Positions 1 through 10,200 of a stretch of DNA of 31,052 nucleotides are shown here, one piece after another. Every line of letters begins with the position of its first letter. Position 1 is the first letter of the stretch. A program made the translations under genes and the position numbers. This DNA comes from an uncultured Collinsella sp. Its GTDB lineage: Bacteria; Actinomycetota; Coriobacteriia; Coriobacteriales; Coriobacteriaceae. The notes below the pieces were generated by a model, which worked only from the letters and a program-made list of their open reading frames with translations, searched no databases and was not told the origin of the DNA. The stretch spans positions 1-31,052 of the forward strand of contig CAKTWK010000022.1 of the NCBI GenBank assembly GCA_934630735.1, written 5' to 3'.

Positions 1-18
1 TGGACGGGGATAGCCCGA

Positions 19-3000
19 TTATTTTCCGGTTCGACGAACAGCCGATCGTGTCAAACTTGGTCTAACAGAGCCAAAAGTATTATCAATTTGGGAAAGCGAT
101 GTGCACTCCGAAATATGAATCACGATCACGCTCCAGTCTTCGCCATAACGAGTCGACGAATAATGGGCGCAACCCTTCCACTGCACGCCGGTAAGAGTTG
201 GCGGAATGTAAGTCGCATTCTCAAACGCAAATCGCTGATCGGCAGAACCATTGTCCTGACACAGAGCAAGAGCACCGTTAGAGAAGCCTAGAACCAGCCC
301 ACCTGACGACCGAATCGTATAGCCCTCTCCCCTGTTATAAACCAAATTCCATTTTTGAGCGCTGCCCTCGTTACGGGTCCAAATTTGAACACCGTTACCG
401 ACTGACTGATTACCATTCTTGATATCAAGCGGCTTGCAGGATTTTGCACTTGATATCTCATATGTTCCGTCGGAGTTTTTGCGGACATCCCAAATTTGAG
501 CCGGCGTTCCATTCGAACCATAAAAGCCTACCGATGTGCCAGCAGTCGTTGAGCCACCAGAAACATCGAACACCTGAGAGCGATTCGACATTAGTTGAAT
601 GGTATATGACCCTTCAGAGAGAACCCCCACGCTCTTTGCATTAAAACGAACGCCGGGCAATTCAAGAGAATCAACCATGCCCAATGTCGAAGAGGAACCC
701 GAAACACAAAGATACTGGCCTGTGGCTGCATTCTGCAGCGCGATCTTGCCACCAGAAAGCGCGCTGTGCCATCGCTGAGAATCGACACCGTTAGCTGTCA
801 GTTGAACAAGCTTCCCCTCATCGGTAAGAGAGAGTACCTTCGCGGAACCGATGCACTCAATCTCGTACGTATTTTCCAACCCAGACACTTTGCTCACATA
901 CCATTTTTGAGCAAGCGTATCGTTCGATGCATATAGCTGAACCGAAGCGTCGTCCTCCATGGATCCACCGGAAACATCCAAAACTTTCAAAGCCGTAGTC
1001 GACTCAAAAGTAAACGCTCCCTCACTCAAAAACTCGGTAACCTGATGAAGCGAAAACTTCTGTGCGGAGCTTCCATTGGGAAGATATGCGCCCAAATTCG
1101 CCTGAGCGCTATCAGAAGCTCCAACAACATCCAAAACCAAACCGGTTGACTTGCTTACAAAGGAGAACGTGCCGTCTCCATTATCTACTGCGGCAAAAAG
1201 CCTATTCGCATTAACATCATCGCAAGCCCACTGTTGGATGTTGCTGCCCGGAATAAGCTCACCGCCAGCAACATCAAGCGCTTTCTGAGACTTTGCATTG
1301 CGAATCAGGTAGTAGCCGTCGTGATATTCAAAACTAAACAGCTGGGCGAGCGTACCATTGCAATCATTAATCTGAGCATTTGCCCCGTTGGAGCTTGAAC
1401 CACCCGCAATATCAATGACCTTACCGGAGGAACTGCAGGCAGGACTCAGCGTAAAATACCCTTTCGGTAGAATGTCTTCGCATTTGGCAACAGAAGGAGC
1501 CGTGCTGAGCAATGCGAAGCGCGAATTGTCTTCATTTGAGCCTAGCTCTACATTCACGCCATTAGACGCTTTTCCTCCCCTAGATCCAAGATAGAATCCA
1601 GGCCTAAGAGCGCTCTCGATAAGATACGAGCCATCAGACCGCTTGGCAACAATCCACTTTTGGGCATATGTGCCATTGGAGACATATTGAGCAATATTTG
1701 TTCCAGAGGAAGCGTTTCCTCCGGCGACATCAATCACCTTATTTGAGCCAGCATTCCTAAACGTAACATAGCCCTTATCGTCATGGGAAACGGTCCAGCG
1801 CTGAGCATTGCTCATATTCGACGTATACAACTGGATATTGGCGCTGTTATCTTTTGACCCACCAGAAACATCCAAAACAAAGGAATAGTTCTTGCTCGAG
1901 CAGACGATATACTCGCCATCCGGCAAATCAGACATATGAGCTGCAGCGTCAGCGTCTTGTTCGGAGCGCAAGCATTTAAAGTCGGATGGGGCAAACGTAA
2001 CTGATAGTTCACGCGCGTCACCCTTGGAAACCGTAACGAGCTTGCCAGAAGTACTTACACCCAAAACATTGCCAGTTGCAGCATTAACGATACGATACAA
2101 CCCGTTACCTGCATCTTCGATGGCCCAATTATAAATCGGCGTCGAGGGCGACAAGCTCCCCTGCTTAACCGCGGCCCCAGGAACAATGTCCCCGTCCTGA
2201 GCATATAGGTAGCGATAGGATTTCGCAGACTTAATTGCATAAAGACCTGCTTCAGTATCAAATTCAAAGCCAAACGACTGCGCAATGGTCCCATTGGCGC
2301 TATAAAGCTGAAGGGCTGCTCCGCTATCCAAACTGCCGCCGGACACGTCAAAAACGCGACCATCGGAAGCCATTGCAACAGCAGATTGAGAATCAATTGT
2401 TTGAACCTTAGAAACTTCTCCGGCGGTATACAGTCGGAATCGCTGCGCAGCAGTGCCGTTGTCGTCATAAACCTGGACATTCGCACCATTTGCAGTGGAG
2501 CCGCCGTCTAGATCCAAAACAAAGCCTGCCCTAATCGCAGAGCAAATTTTGACTGAGCCGTCACCACAATCGACAAGGATCCATTTCTGAGCCCAAGAGC
2601 CATTGGGTGCATACTGCTGAACGTTAGCACCAGCTTTTTTGCTGCCGCCAGAAACATCTAGTACTTTCCCCGATTTCACATTCGTAATTGTCGCATAACC
2701 ATTCTCGTCATAGGAAAACGTCCAACGTTGGGCCTTAGTTGCATTAGATGCGTACAGCTGAAGATTGGCTCCGGAATTCGTAGATCCGCCAGTAATATCG
2801 AACACCTGACGCTCAGAGACAGAGCCGATAGCATATTCAACACCCTCTTTTACAAGACCCTTGCTCGAGGCGGCGAGATCATTAAGCTCCTGGCGAACGG
2901 TACGCGCCGGCGCAAGCGTCCATTTCTGCGCATCAGATGCGTTATACGTATAAATCTGAAGCGCGGACCCACTAACGCCATTGCCGCCGGGAACGTCAAC

Positions 3001-4707
3001 AGCTTTACCGGACTTTGAATTCATGAACGAGTACTCGCCATTGCCGTGATCAATGACGGACCAATGCTGCGCGCACGTGCCGTTGGATACGTATTGGGAA
3101 ATCGCTCCCCCATTGGAGACGGAACCGCCCTGTGCCTCGAAGGGCTTACCAGAGTTAACGTTTACGATTTCGTACAGGCCATTACCAACCTGCTTAAACG
3201 TAAACATCTGAGCCTGACTATTATTGGCGTTATAGATCTGAAGCCGTGCTCGGTTATCAGATGAACCACCGTAGATATCCATGACAAGCTGCGGATCGAG
3301 AACGCTCTTTATGGCAAAAGCAGTATCAGTTTTTATGGTTGAAGCGGAAGCGAACGTAAAACGCTGCGCGGCAGACTTATTCGGAGCCCAGATGCGGACC
3401 GAAGTACCATCTGCCGTACTACCACCACTCACATCGAGCACCCAATTGCCCAAAGCGGACTGGATATAGAACCCATTATCGGCAGTACGAACGTGCCACA
3501 GCTGATGTTCGTCCTGGGCATATGCCGCCTGAACAACCGCCGAACCACTTTGAGCGTTACTATCCACCACAGAGAGATACCGCCCAGTTGCTTCATTCTT
3601 GATCCGATATGCCCCCGAGCCAGCTAACTCAAGGATGAAACGCTGATTAGCCGTTCCCTGGGCGCCATATAAAGAAAGGCTTTCATCTTCGGCGACAGTA
3701 ACGCTCGAGGAATCTTTTGCAATCGAATCGATGTAGTAAGTTCCATCAGCAAGAGCAAAATCAGGCAGGTTGAGCACATTGACAAAATCTGCTGAGGAAA
3801 AAGCGCTCATATCGACCGTGTTGGCGGTAATACCGTCAAGGCGCTCAGAAGACGTGTACTGCCATCCATACTGACCGGCGCAACTAAATGAAGTTTTGAG
3901 TTTAGGGCCGTATTCTGCAATCCAAGACACACGGGGGCGCACGCTTGCGGCCTTTAAATAGGTATCCGTAAACCATCGGCCGGAATAAATAGAAACGTTG
4001 TTAATCCCAAAACCAGAAAGCGTATTAAAATACGCATTCACAATGCCCTCGTATGCCGAAGCGCTATTTGGAGACAACGGATTACCGTTGCTGTCATAGA
4101 ACGCCTCAAGGTCGTAGAAAATCGGTAAAGACAGATCGTATAGACCGTATTTGTTCACGATTTGCTGGGTAAAGTACGCTTCACTTGTGGCGTCATTCGA
4201 ATTCCGGGCGGTACTAAAGATGTACAGGCCAAACGGAATTCCCAGACGACGAACCTCGCTCAGGTTGCGCTCAAATTGCTTGTCAAAATGACTCGTTGAA
4301 TGCGCAAAACGCAAAATAACAGCATCCACGCCTGAGTTTTTGACCTTATTCCAATCAATCGTCCCCTGCCATTCCGAGACATCGATGACCTTAAGGGCAG
4401 GCGATGCGAACACCTCGTCGTAACCGTTATAGAACGTTTTAGAAGCGTTGGAGCCGCCCCAATACGGGGAGCCATTAGCCGAACGAGTATCGAGTGCCGC
4501 GCCAAGCGGCTCCCCATCCATCGAGCTACCGGCAGTATAGGTACCAAGGTCATCGTCGGGATGCGCCTCGCCATAAGCTAAACGCTCCTCCAAGGAAGCG
4601 TCAACAGGAAGCGGGGCATCGTCAGCAAAAACAGGGGTTGCCCCCAGTCCGCAAAGCAGACCGAGGGCAACTAACAGAGACGATACAAGACGAGCATTCT
4701 TGCGCAT
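19..4707 (-). CDS. Secreted GH25 muramidase with 8 RICIN trefoils and a cut-short amidase domain
   Basis: Predicted secreted cell-wall hydrolase of about 1,562 residues. A signal peptide (MRKNAR, hydrophobic stretch, cleavage near VFA-DD) leads to a GH25 domain at about residues 105-310. It shows the family's IDVSEWQ start (Asp109) and the DxE pair in YDLEA (Asp199, Glu201). GH25 enzymes cleave the beta-1,4 bond between MurNAc and GlcNAc. About 24 RICIN sub-repeats (eight trefoils) follow, to about residue 1500. The last 55 residues begin an Amidase_2-like domain (SVIVIHISECT, with the zinc-type His at 1531) that stops about 35 residues in, after IDNTF, followed by an unrelated basic tail. 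I chose the ATG at 4707 because MRKNAR is a typical signal start; a TTG at 4716 has AGG six bases upstream and is possible. The gene begins about 20 bases after the stop of the upstream gene, so co-transcription is likely. Confidence 0.9.
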   Translation of the reverse strand: MRKNARLVSSLLVALGLLCGLGATPVFADDAPLPVDASLEERLAYGEAHPDDDLGTYTAGSSMDGEPLGAALDTRSANGSPYWGGSNASKTFYNGYDEVFASPALKVIDVSEWQGTIDWNKVKNSGVDAVILRFAHSTSHFDKQFERNLSEVRRLGIPFGLYIFSTARNSNDATSEAYFTQQIVNKYGLYDLSLPIFYDLEAFYDSNGNPLSPNSASAYEGIVNAYFNTLSGFGINNVSIYSGRWFTDTYLKAASVRPRVSWIAEYGPKLKTSFSCAGQYGWQYTSSERLDGITANTVDMSAFSSADFVNVLNLPDFALADGTYYIDSIAKDSSSVTVAEDESLSLYGAQGTANQRFILELAGSGAYRIKNEATGRYLSVVDSNAQSGSAVVQAAYAQDEHQLWHVRTADNGFYIQSALGNWVLDVSGGSTADGTSVRIWAPNKSAAQRFTFASASTIKTDTAFAIKSVLDPQLVMDIYGGSSDNRARLQIYNANNSQAQMFTFKQVGNGLYEIVNVNSGKPFEAQGGSVSNGGAISQYVSNGTCAQHWSVIDHGNGEYSFMNSKSGKAVDVPGGNGVSGSALQIYTYNASDAQKWTLAPARTVRQELNDLAASSKGLVKEGVEYAIGSVSERQVFDITGGSTNSGANLQLYASNATKAQRWTFSYDENGYATITNVKSGKVLDVSGGSKKAGANVQQYAPNGSWAQKWILVDCGDGSVKICSAIRAGFVLDLDGGSTANGANVQVYDDNGTAAQRFRLYTAGEVSKVQTIDSQSAVAMASDGRVFDVSGGSLDSGAALQLYSANGTIAQSFGFEFDTEAGLYAIKSAKSYRYLYAQDGDIVPGAAVKQGSLSPSTPIYNWAIEDAGNGLYRIVNAATGNVLGVSTSGKLVTVSKGDARELSVTFAPSDFKCLRSEQDADAAAHMSDLPDGEYIVCSSKNYSFVLDVSGGSKDNSANIQLYTSNMSNAQRWTVSHDDKGYVTFRNAGSNKVIDVAGGNASSGTNIAQYVSNGTYAQKWIVAKRSDGSYLIESALRPGFYLGSRGGKASNGVNVELGSNEDNSRFALLSTAPSVAKCEDILPKGYFTLSPACSSSGKVIDIAGGSSSNGANAQINDCNGTLAQLFSFEYHDGYYLIRNAKSQKALDVAGGELIPGSNIQQWACDDVNANRLFAAVDNGDGTFSFVSKSTGLVLDVVGASDSAQANLGAYLPNGSSAQKFSLHQVTEFLSEGAFTFESTTALKVLDVSGGSMEDDASVQLYASNDTLAQKWYVSKVSGLENTYEIECIGSAKVLSLTDEGKLVQLTANGVDSQRWHSALSGGKIALQNAATGQYLCVSGSSSTLGMVDSLELPGVRFNAKSVGVLSEGSYTIQLMSNRSQVFDVSGGSTTAGTSVGFYGSNGTPAQIWDVRKNSDGTYEISSAKSCKPLDIKNGNQSVGNGVQIWTRNEGSAQKWNLVYNRGEGYTIRSSGGLVLGFSNGALALCQDNGSADQRFAFENATYIPPTLTGVQWKGCAHYSSTRYGEDWSVIVIHISECTSLSQIDNTFGSVRPSLTRSAVRRTGK
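73..186 (-). other. Truncated N-acetylmuramoyl-L-alanine amidase (Amidase_2-like) domain
   Basis: The C-terminus of the GH25 protein reads VQWKGCAHYSSTRYG, then WSVIVIHISECTSLSQIDNTF. This matches the opening of Amidase_2 domains: an N/H-YSxRxG segment, the IVIHxxEGT strand with the first zinc His, and the IDNxF helix. The family should continue with an SAHY segment and further zinc ligands. Instead the frame runs into about 17 basic, low-complexity residues and stops at 19-21. I read the other two minus-strand frames for the same stretch: both hit a stop early and neither restores an SAHY-like motif. The domain as written lacks most of its active site. Confidence 0.6.
208..3750 (-). repeat. 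RICIN beta-trefoil array, about 24 sub-repeats (8 trefoils)
   Basis: Protein-level repeats of roughly 45 residues. Each carries a [VL]LD[VI]xGGS-like motif, then NGxxVQxYxxNGTxAQ and a QxW/QxF element. Hand partition at the recurring DGxY-type trefoil starts gives eight complete groups of three. Several units are degenerate, for example one reading LSLTDEG and one reading LYAQDGD. RICIN trefoils generally bind carbohydrate through the Asp of the LDV motif; binding here is inferred. The units differ strongly at DNA level, so this is an old protein array rather than a recent DNA tandem repeat. Confidence 0.85.
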
Positions 4708-4728
4708 TGTAATCAACCAAAACCTAAT

Positions 4729-7179
4729 CTAACAAAGGGCGATATTACGGTACCAACCCCAAAGCGGCGTATACGTTGTCCCATAATAATTAACCCAGTC
4801 ATCAAGCCCACGGACGTTAACGCGACCAATGTTCTCAATTACTTTGCCATCTCCAATATAAATTGCAATATGGCCCCAGATGGACCCTGCCCACGTATTG
4901 GAGTGAGACGGGACAGCAATAATCATACCAACTTTCAAATTAGCGCGGTTGCTGTCGTGGCAATAAGCCCAAAACATGTCGCAGGCATCGCCATTTGCAT
5001 AACCGTAACCCGCCGCGTTAAACACGCGCGATATCCACTCAGAGCAGAGGTTAAATCCAGGAGAAGGAGTGGAGTAAGCAATGTCGACGAGTCTCCGTTG
5101 CGCACCGTTAGCGTCAGCGTAAGGTTGCTCAGAAACAATCGTAGTATCAAAGCGCCATGAGTCGCCACCACCGTTGCCAAGAACAAGACCGTTATCGCTG
5201 TCCATCAAAGCAAAAGAACCGTCAGCAAGCATCGAATAAATTGCGATGCCGCCGCCATCGGCAAGGCGAAGCAGCCACTTTTGTGCACCAGAACCATTCC
5301 AGTCCCATTGCTGAACAGAAGCGCCATTAGATGCGTTAGCGCTCGGCACGTCGAGCGCCTTCCCAGATACAAAGGCAGTCAGACTGTAGGCACCGTTTCC
5401 CAAAGAACGGACAAACCACTTTTGCGCGTTCGTTCCATTAGCGGCATACAGCTGCACTCGAGCTCCGGCGCTGCTGGATCCGCCGGCAACATCCAGAACA
5501 CGATTACCGCTCGATTGGTTCACCACAACGTAATAGCCATCGTCAATAAGCGAAGCCGCAACAAAACGCCATGCCTGAGCTGCCGTAAAATTATTGGCGT
5601 ACATCTGAATCGCGGTGCCTGCAGTGGTATTGGCGCCGGACAAGTCAATCACAGCGCCCGAGACTGCATTCACAAGAACAAGACCGCCCATTGGAGACAC
5701 GCGCGGAATCCAGTGGGAACCTTCCGCTGCCTCCTTAACACTCATCAGCTTGCCGTCGCTTTGCGAAAGGTACTTACCCGAATTTGCACCCTTGATAAGA
5801 ACCGACCCATCGTCGCAAACACTAACCGACCATTTCTGTGCCAACGTGCCGTTACGATTCCATACCTGCAATTTAGCGTCGTCCGCTTTCGATCCACCAG
5901 ATACATCGATGAGACGGTTACCATCTACGCGAGAGTGGATCTCGTACATTCCGTCACGCAAAAATACCATCGGAACCGAAAGCGTCCATTTTTGCGCGAG
6001 CGTTCCATTTTGTGAATAGAGCTGCAGCTTAGTTCCGTTGGCAGAATTAGCCCCTGTAACATCAAGGGCCAAACCGCTTTTGGCGGAAACAAGAGACACG
6101 CTACCGTCGAAATTTACGACGACGCGCCACCATTGAGCAGTCGTACCGTTTTCGGCATATTGTTGAACCGCAGTTCCATTAGAAACGCCGCCACCACGAC
6201 AATCAAGGACCTTACCCGACACCGCAGAGCGAACCGTATAGTATCCCGTCGACTTGTTATACGTAAACGTCCAATACTGGGCAAGCGTATCGTTGGAACC
6301 GTATAGTTGAACTTGCGCCGAATCACTCAAAGAGCCTCCGGCGACATCGACAACTTGACCGCCGTTAAGCATAGAGCCAAGTCGATACAAGCCGTCATCG
6401 ATAGTCTGAGCGACCTTTACGAGATTCCAAACCTGTGCACTTGTAGCATTCCAGCTATAAGCCTGTGCGTTTCCCCCGTTGGCAACGCTGCCGCCAGAAA
6501 TATCGAGCACATAGTCGCCAAGGCAGGATTTAATAAAATAGCCGCCATCTTGGCGGGCAACAAAGTCCCAAAGCTGCGCATTCGTGTGATTGAGGGCATA
6601 TTGCTGGACATTCGTACCGTTTGCGCCGTTACCGCCGGACACGTCGAGCGCCTTGCCACTCGCGACATTTACGAGCAAATAATGCCCATTAAACTTTTCG
6701 ATTCTCCAGCGCTGGGCGGGCGTGCCGTTTTGACCATACTGCTGGACGTTGGCGCCGTTGCGGCATGAGCCGCCCGAGACATCCAGGACCCTATTAGAGC
6801 CGGAGTTAGAGATCTCATAGACGCCCTCATCGATATCCGCTGCTGGGAGGTCGGAAATCTGCGGATTCGAAGGCAGAGCAGAAGGCTCGGCAGGAATATC
6901 TGAAACTGGATTAGAAACGCCAGCCTCATCATCACCCACGGCAGGGGTCTGGGCATCGTCAGGAGTGATATCACCAGCATCTCCTGTGGAACCCAAGGAA
7001 TCCTTTTCAAAAGCACCATCGGCTTCAATCAAATCATCTTTAGTAGACACTACCGAAGAAATTAGGGCCTCATCATTCGGGGTGACAAACTCAATTGAGT
7101 AGGCCTGAATGGGAGAGCACAAGGCAGCAACCGCGAAGCATGCGGGAATAAAAGGCACGAACAGGACTGATTTTTTCAT
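4729..7179 (-). CDS. Secreted RICIN-repeat protein with C-terminal CHAP/NlpC-like cysteine peptidase
   Basis: An 816-residue secreted protein and the shortest member of the cluster. It has an N-terminal signal peptide (MKKSVLFVPF, hydrophobic to about residue 25), an acidic Pro/Asp/Glu spacer to about residue 115, twelve RICIN sub-repeats (four trefoils) to about residue 683, and a C-terminal catalytic domain. That domain shows a papain-like Cys in NLCSEWISRVF (about Cys712) and a His in WGHIAIYIGDG (about His770), with ENIG following as a likely third polar residue. This pattern fits the NlpC/P60-CHAP superfamily, whose members cut peptidoglycan stem peptides or amide bonds. I cannot decide between CHAP and NlpC/P60. 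It starts about 30 bases after the preceding gene's stop, with GAGG about ten bases upstream of the ATG, so it is probably in the same transcript. Confidence 0.85.
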   Translation of the reverse strand: MKKSVLFVPFIPACFAVAALCSPIQAYSIEFVTPNDEALISSVVSTKDDLIEADGAFEKDSLGSTGDAGDITPDDAQTPAVGDDEAGVSNPVSDIPAEPSALPSNPQISDLPAADIDEGVYEISNSGSNRVLDVSGGSCRNGANVQQYGQNGTPAQRWRIEKFNGHYLLVNVASGKALDVSGGNGANGTNVQQYALNHTNAQLWDFVARQDGGYFIKSCLGDYVLDISGGSVANGGNAQAYSWNATSAQVWNLVKVAQTIDDGLYRLGSMLNGGQVVDVAGGSLSDSAQVQLYGSNDTLAQYWTFTYNKSTGYYTVRSAVSGKVLDCRGGGVSNGTAVQQYAENGTTAQWWRVVVNFDGSVSLVSAKSGLALDVTGANSANGTKLQLYSQNGTLAQKWTLSVPMVFLRDGMYEIHSRVDGNRLIDVSGGSKADDAKLQVWNRNGTLAQKWSVSVCDDGSVLIKGANSGKYLSQSDGKLMSVKEAAEGSHWIPRVSPMGGLVLVNAVSGAVIDLSGANTTAGTAIQMYANNFTAAQAWRFVAASLIDDGYYVVVNQSSGNRVLDVAGGSSSAGARVQLYAANGTNAQKWFVRSLGNGAYSLTAFVSGKALDVPSANASNGASVQQWDWNGSGAQKWLLRLADGGGIAIYSMLADGSFALMDSDNGLVLGNGGGDSWRFDTTIVSEQPYADANGAQRRLVDIAYSTPSPGFNLCSEWISRVFNAAGYGYANGDACDMFWAYCHDSNRANLKVGMIIAVPSHSNTWAGSIWGHIAIYIGDGKVIENIGRVNVRGLDDWVNYYGTTYTPLWGWYRNIALC
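5131..6834 (-). repeat. RICIN beta-trefoil array, about 12 sub-repeats (4 trefoils)
   Basis: Twelve sub-repeats by hand count. Most have intact LDVSGGS-like motifs and AQxW ends. The third trefoil has a degenerate middle unit (YLSQSDG), matching the degenerate middle unit in the equivalent trefoil of the other four proteins. The final unit before the peptidase domain is also worn (VLGNGGG). This is the minimal array of the cluster. Confidence 0.85.
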
Positions 7180-7209
7180 CTCAAATGAGCCTCGATTAAC
7201 GGAATAGGA

Positions 7210-10200
7210 TTAAACAAATGGACGAGCGGCACCTATAGGATTCCCGCGCTCGTAGACGCCATGAATACCGACGCCCTGATTAGGCCAAGAGTCAATCATG
7301 CGCCCACCGCCCAAATAGATGGCAATATGACCGCGGTAGTAGATGACGTCGCCGCGCTGCATGCCGCCAACGCTCACCTGCATAAACGTACCGTTGTTAT
7401 ACCAATTCATAGAATTGTAGGTTTGCCACGCAAGCCAACGATGGTTGTAGGGGTTATAGATTCCCATGTCCATACCCGTAGCATAGAGGCATTGCAATAC
7501 AAAGCCCGAGCAATCGACGGCACCGCCAGGGGCCGTCGAATACGGCTCAATATAGCGCGTACCCACATACTCATAAGCTCGCTGGATAAAGGCATTAACG
7601 CAATCGTCTCGCGTAGCATCGATTGCAATGCGAGACGGCGTCACATAGGTAAACTCACCGGTGCAATAACTCGGAAGCTTAACCGTCAAGCTGCTGACCT
7701 GCGGATAGTTCGCAGGATTCTGATAACCAATCTTTGCAGGACGCTCTGCAGAAATAGCGCGCCAGCCCTGAGCGCTGGACCCGTTATAAGACCACAGTTG
7801 GATATTGGACCCATTCGCAGTAGCCGCACCGCTTACATCAAGAACTTTATTGCCGCAGGCAGAGATAATCTTGATTCCACTCTCCCCCATTTCGAAGCGC
7901 CACTTTTGTGCATTCGACCCATTCCACTGCCACTGCTGAACATTAGTGCCATCCGCATTGAAACAGTTGAGAACATCAAGAGGGAAAGCAGAGCAGCAAG
8001 CCGTAAGCGAGTACCAGCCGCCGCCAACGCTACGGACCCACAAGCGCTGACTTAACGTGCCGTTGGAAGCATATATTTGGACGTTTGCACCATTCGAGCG
8101 AGAACCACCAGCTACATCAAGTCGCTGCCCTGCCGCATGCATGGGAGCGAACTCATAGAATCCATCAGAAATCAGGGAGACGGATGCGATTGCCCACCCT
8201 TGTGCCGCAGAGCTATTCTCGTCAGTGCAAACAATGGAGTTGCCAGATCCCGGAGCAGTCAAGACCTTGCCAGTCTTTTTGTTCTTTAACTCGATACCTT
8301 TACCAAAGCAGACACCAAGCGACCATTTAGCCCCATCAGAATCCTTGTCCGAAATCTGAATAACAGCGCCGTCAGATTCACGCGCCGAGAGATACTTGGC
8401 AGAATTGACACACTGAAACGAGTAGTATCCCTGACCGTCGGCACGAGCCCAGAACTTCTGAGCCAAAGTCCCGTTTCCCGCATAAACCTGTAGCGGGGCG
8501 CCCTCTGCATAAGAGCCGCCAGAGACATCAACGTTTTTACCTGCCGAGTCCGAATAAATTGAGTAGCAGCCCTCGTTGAGCGTCACGGTAAATGATTCAA
8601 AGGTCCATTGCTGCGAAGCGCTACCGTTTTCAACAGCAGTCGTTACGGAGCCGTCGGGCTTTCGCTCCAGTACCAAATTACTCGCAACGGATCGGATTAA
8701 ATAGGTATCCCCGTCAGACTCGATACGCCACTGCTGGTTTGACCCAATTCCGGGGAAATCCCACTGTTGAACTTTTGCGCCAGGAATAATATCGCCGCCA
8801 TCAAGATCGAGTCCCTTACCAGTCCTCGCAGCGCGAATCGAGTAAAACCCTGTAGCAGGGTCATATGAAAGTTTGAAGCACTGTGCTAGCGTACCATTTG
8901 CAAAATACGTTTGGACGCGAGCACCGTTAGAGGTGGAGCCCCCTGCCACGTCAAGGCATTTTGAAGAATCCGACACGGAATTAATCTGGTACATGCCATC
9001 GGCAACCGTTTGGGTGCCCTCCTCAACATGAGGATTTACGTTGATGGCAATAAAGCGTTGCGATGCAGAACCATTTGCGGTCCATATTTGAACATTTGCG
9101 CCATTAGAGACGCTTCCGCCGCTTACGTCTAAGACAAGATTTCGTCCAAGGCCGGAATAAAACACGAATGACCCATTTGCCTGCTTAACAGGAATCCATC
9201 GCTGCGCGGCGGTGCCATTCACGGCATATTGCTGAACGTTGGTGCCGGACTTTTTTCCTCCACCCGTGACATCGAGGGCCGAAGAGGTTCCTGCATGAGC
9301 AATCGTCACATAGCCGGTAGGCTGACCATTTGAGTCGAGCGTATTCTTGATAACCCAGCGTTGAGCTGCGGTGTTGTTAGAGGCATAGATTTGGATGTTG
9401 GCACCATTCGAAGCAGAGCCACCAGAAACATCGACAACACTTCGCGGAGATGAGCCCATGCCGAGGGCGTAAGTTCCATCGGGGATCTGCAAGCCCTGTG
9501 CGGCAGCGAAGGCATCGACATCAGCCTGCGTCCAGGTAAAGCCCTTCGCCTGCGTCAAAGTCCAGGTAGCAGCATCAGTAGAGGTAACGGCAACGCCACT
9601 TTCAAATGAAAGATATAACCCATTCGCGACGTTTTTAATGGCAAAACCCTCTCCAGAAGGCTCGAGGATCCAAAAACGATTCTTTGTATATGAACCAGCG
9701 TCGTCAAAAGATCCGTAGAGATGGGCGGCACCGCGGGGTACGACGCTACCGTAATCGGCGTCAATCAACTTGCCCGAAACAAGCGAAGCGATCGTGTAAT
9801 AACCGGATGCACTGTCATACGTAAGACGGAACGCCTGCGCAACGGTATCGTTCTTTGCATACGACTGAAGAGTCGCACCGGACTCAGCAGAAGCGCCTTT
9901 CACATCGAGCACCAACCCGGCAGATTCAAAACAATAAACACCGTCGGCGACGTTCTGTCCTAAAGAGTCAACGACCGGATTGGAGTCGATTGCAAAAAAC
10001 AGCTGCGCGGCGGTCTGATTGGCCTTATATAGCTGGACATTAGCTCCATCAGCAGAGCTACCACCCGTGATATCGAGCACGTAATCAAAGTTAAGGGCGG
10101 AATGTATCGTCAAGCCTCCATCGGCGTCCTTAACGGCAATCCACTTTTGCGCGCGCGTGCCGTTAGCCACATATTGCTGAACGTTACGACCAGGCTCGGC

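Noticed and set aside
19..75. Single frameshift explaining the broken amidase domain
   Set aside because: Neither alternative minus-strand frame yields the expected SAHY-type continuation; both contain early stops in this stretch.
5281..6015. Plus-strand open frame opposite the CHAP/NlpC-like RICIN gene
   Set aside because: The translation has no family motif and is interrupted relative to the repeats; the minus-strand frame is continuous with signal peptide, repeats and catalytic domain.
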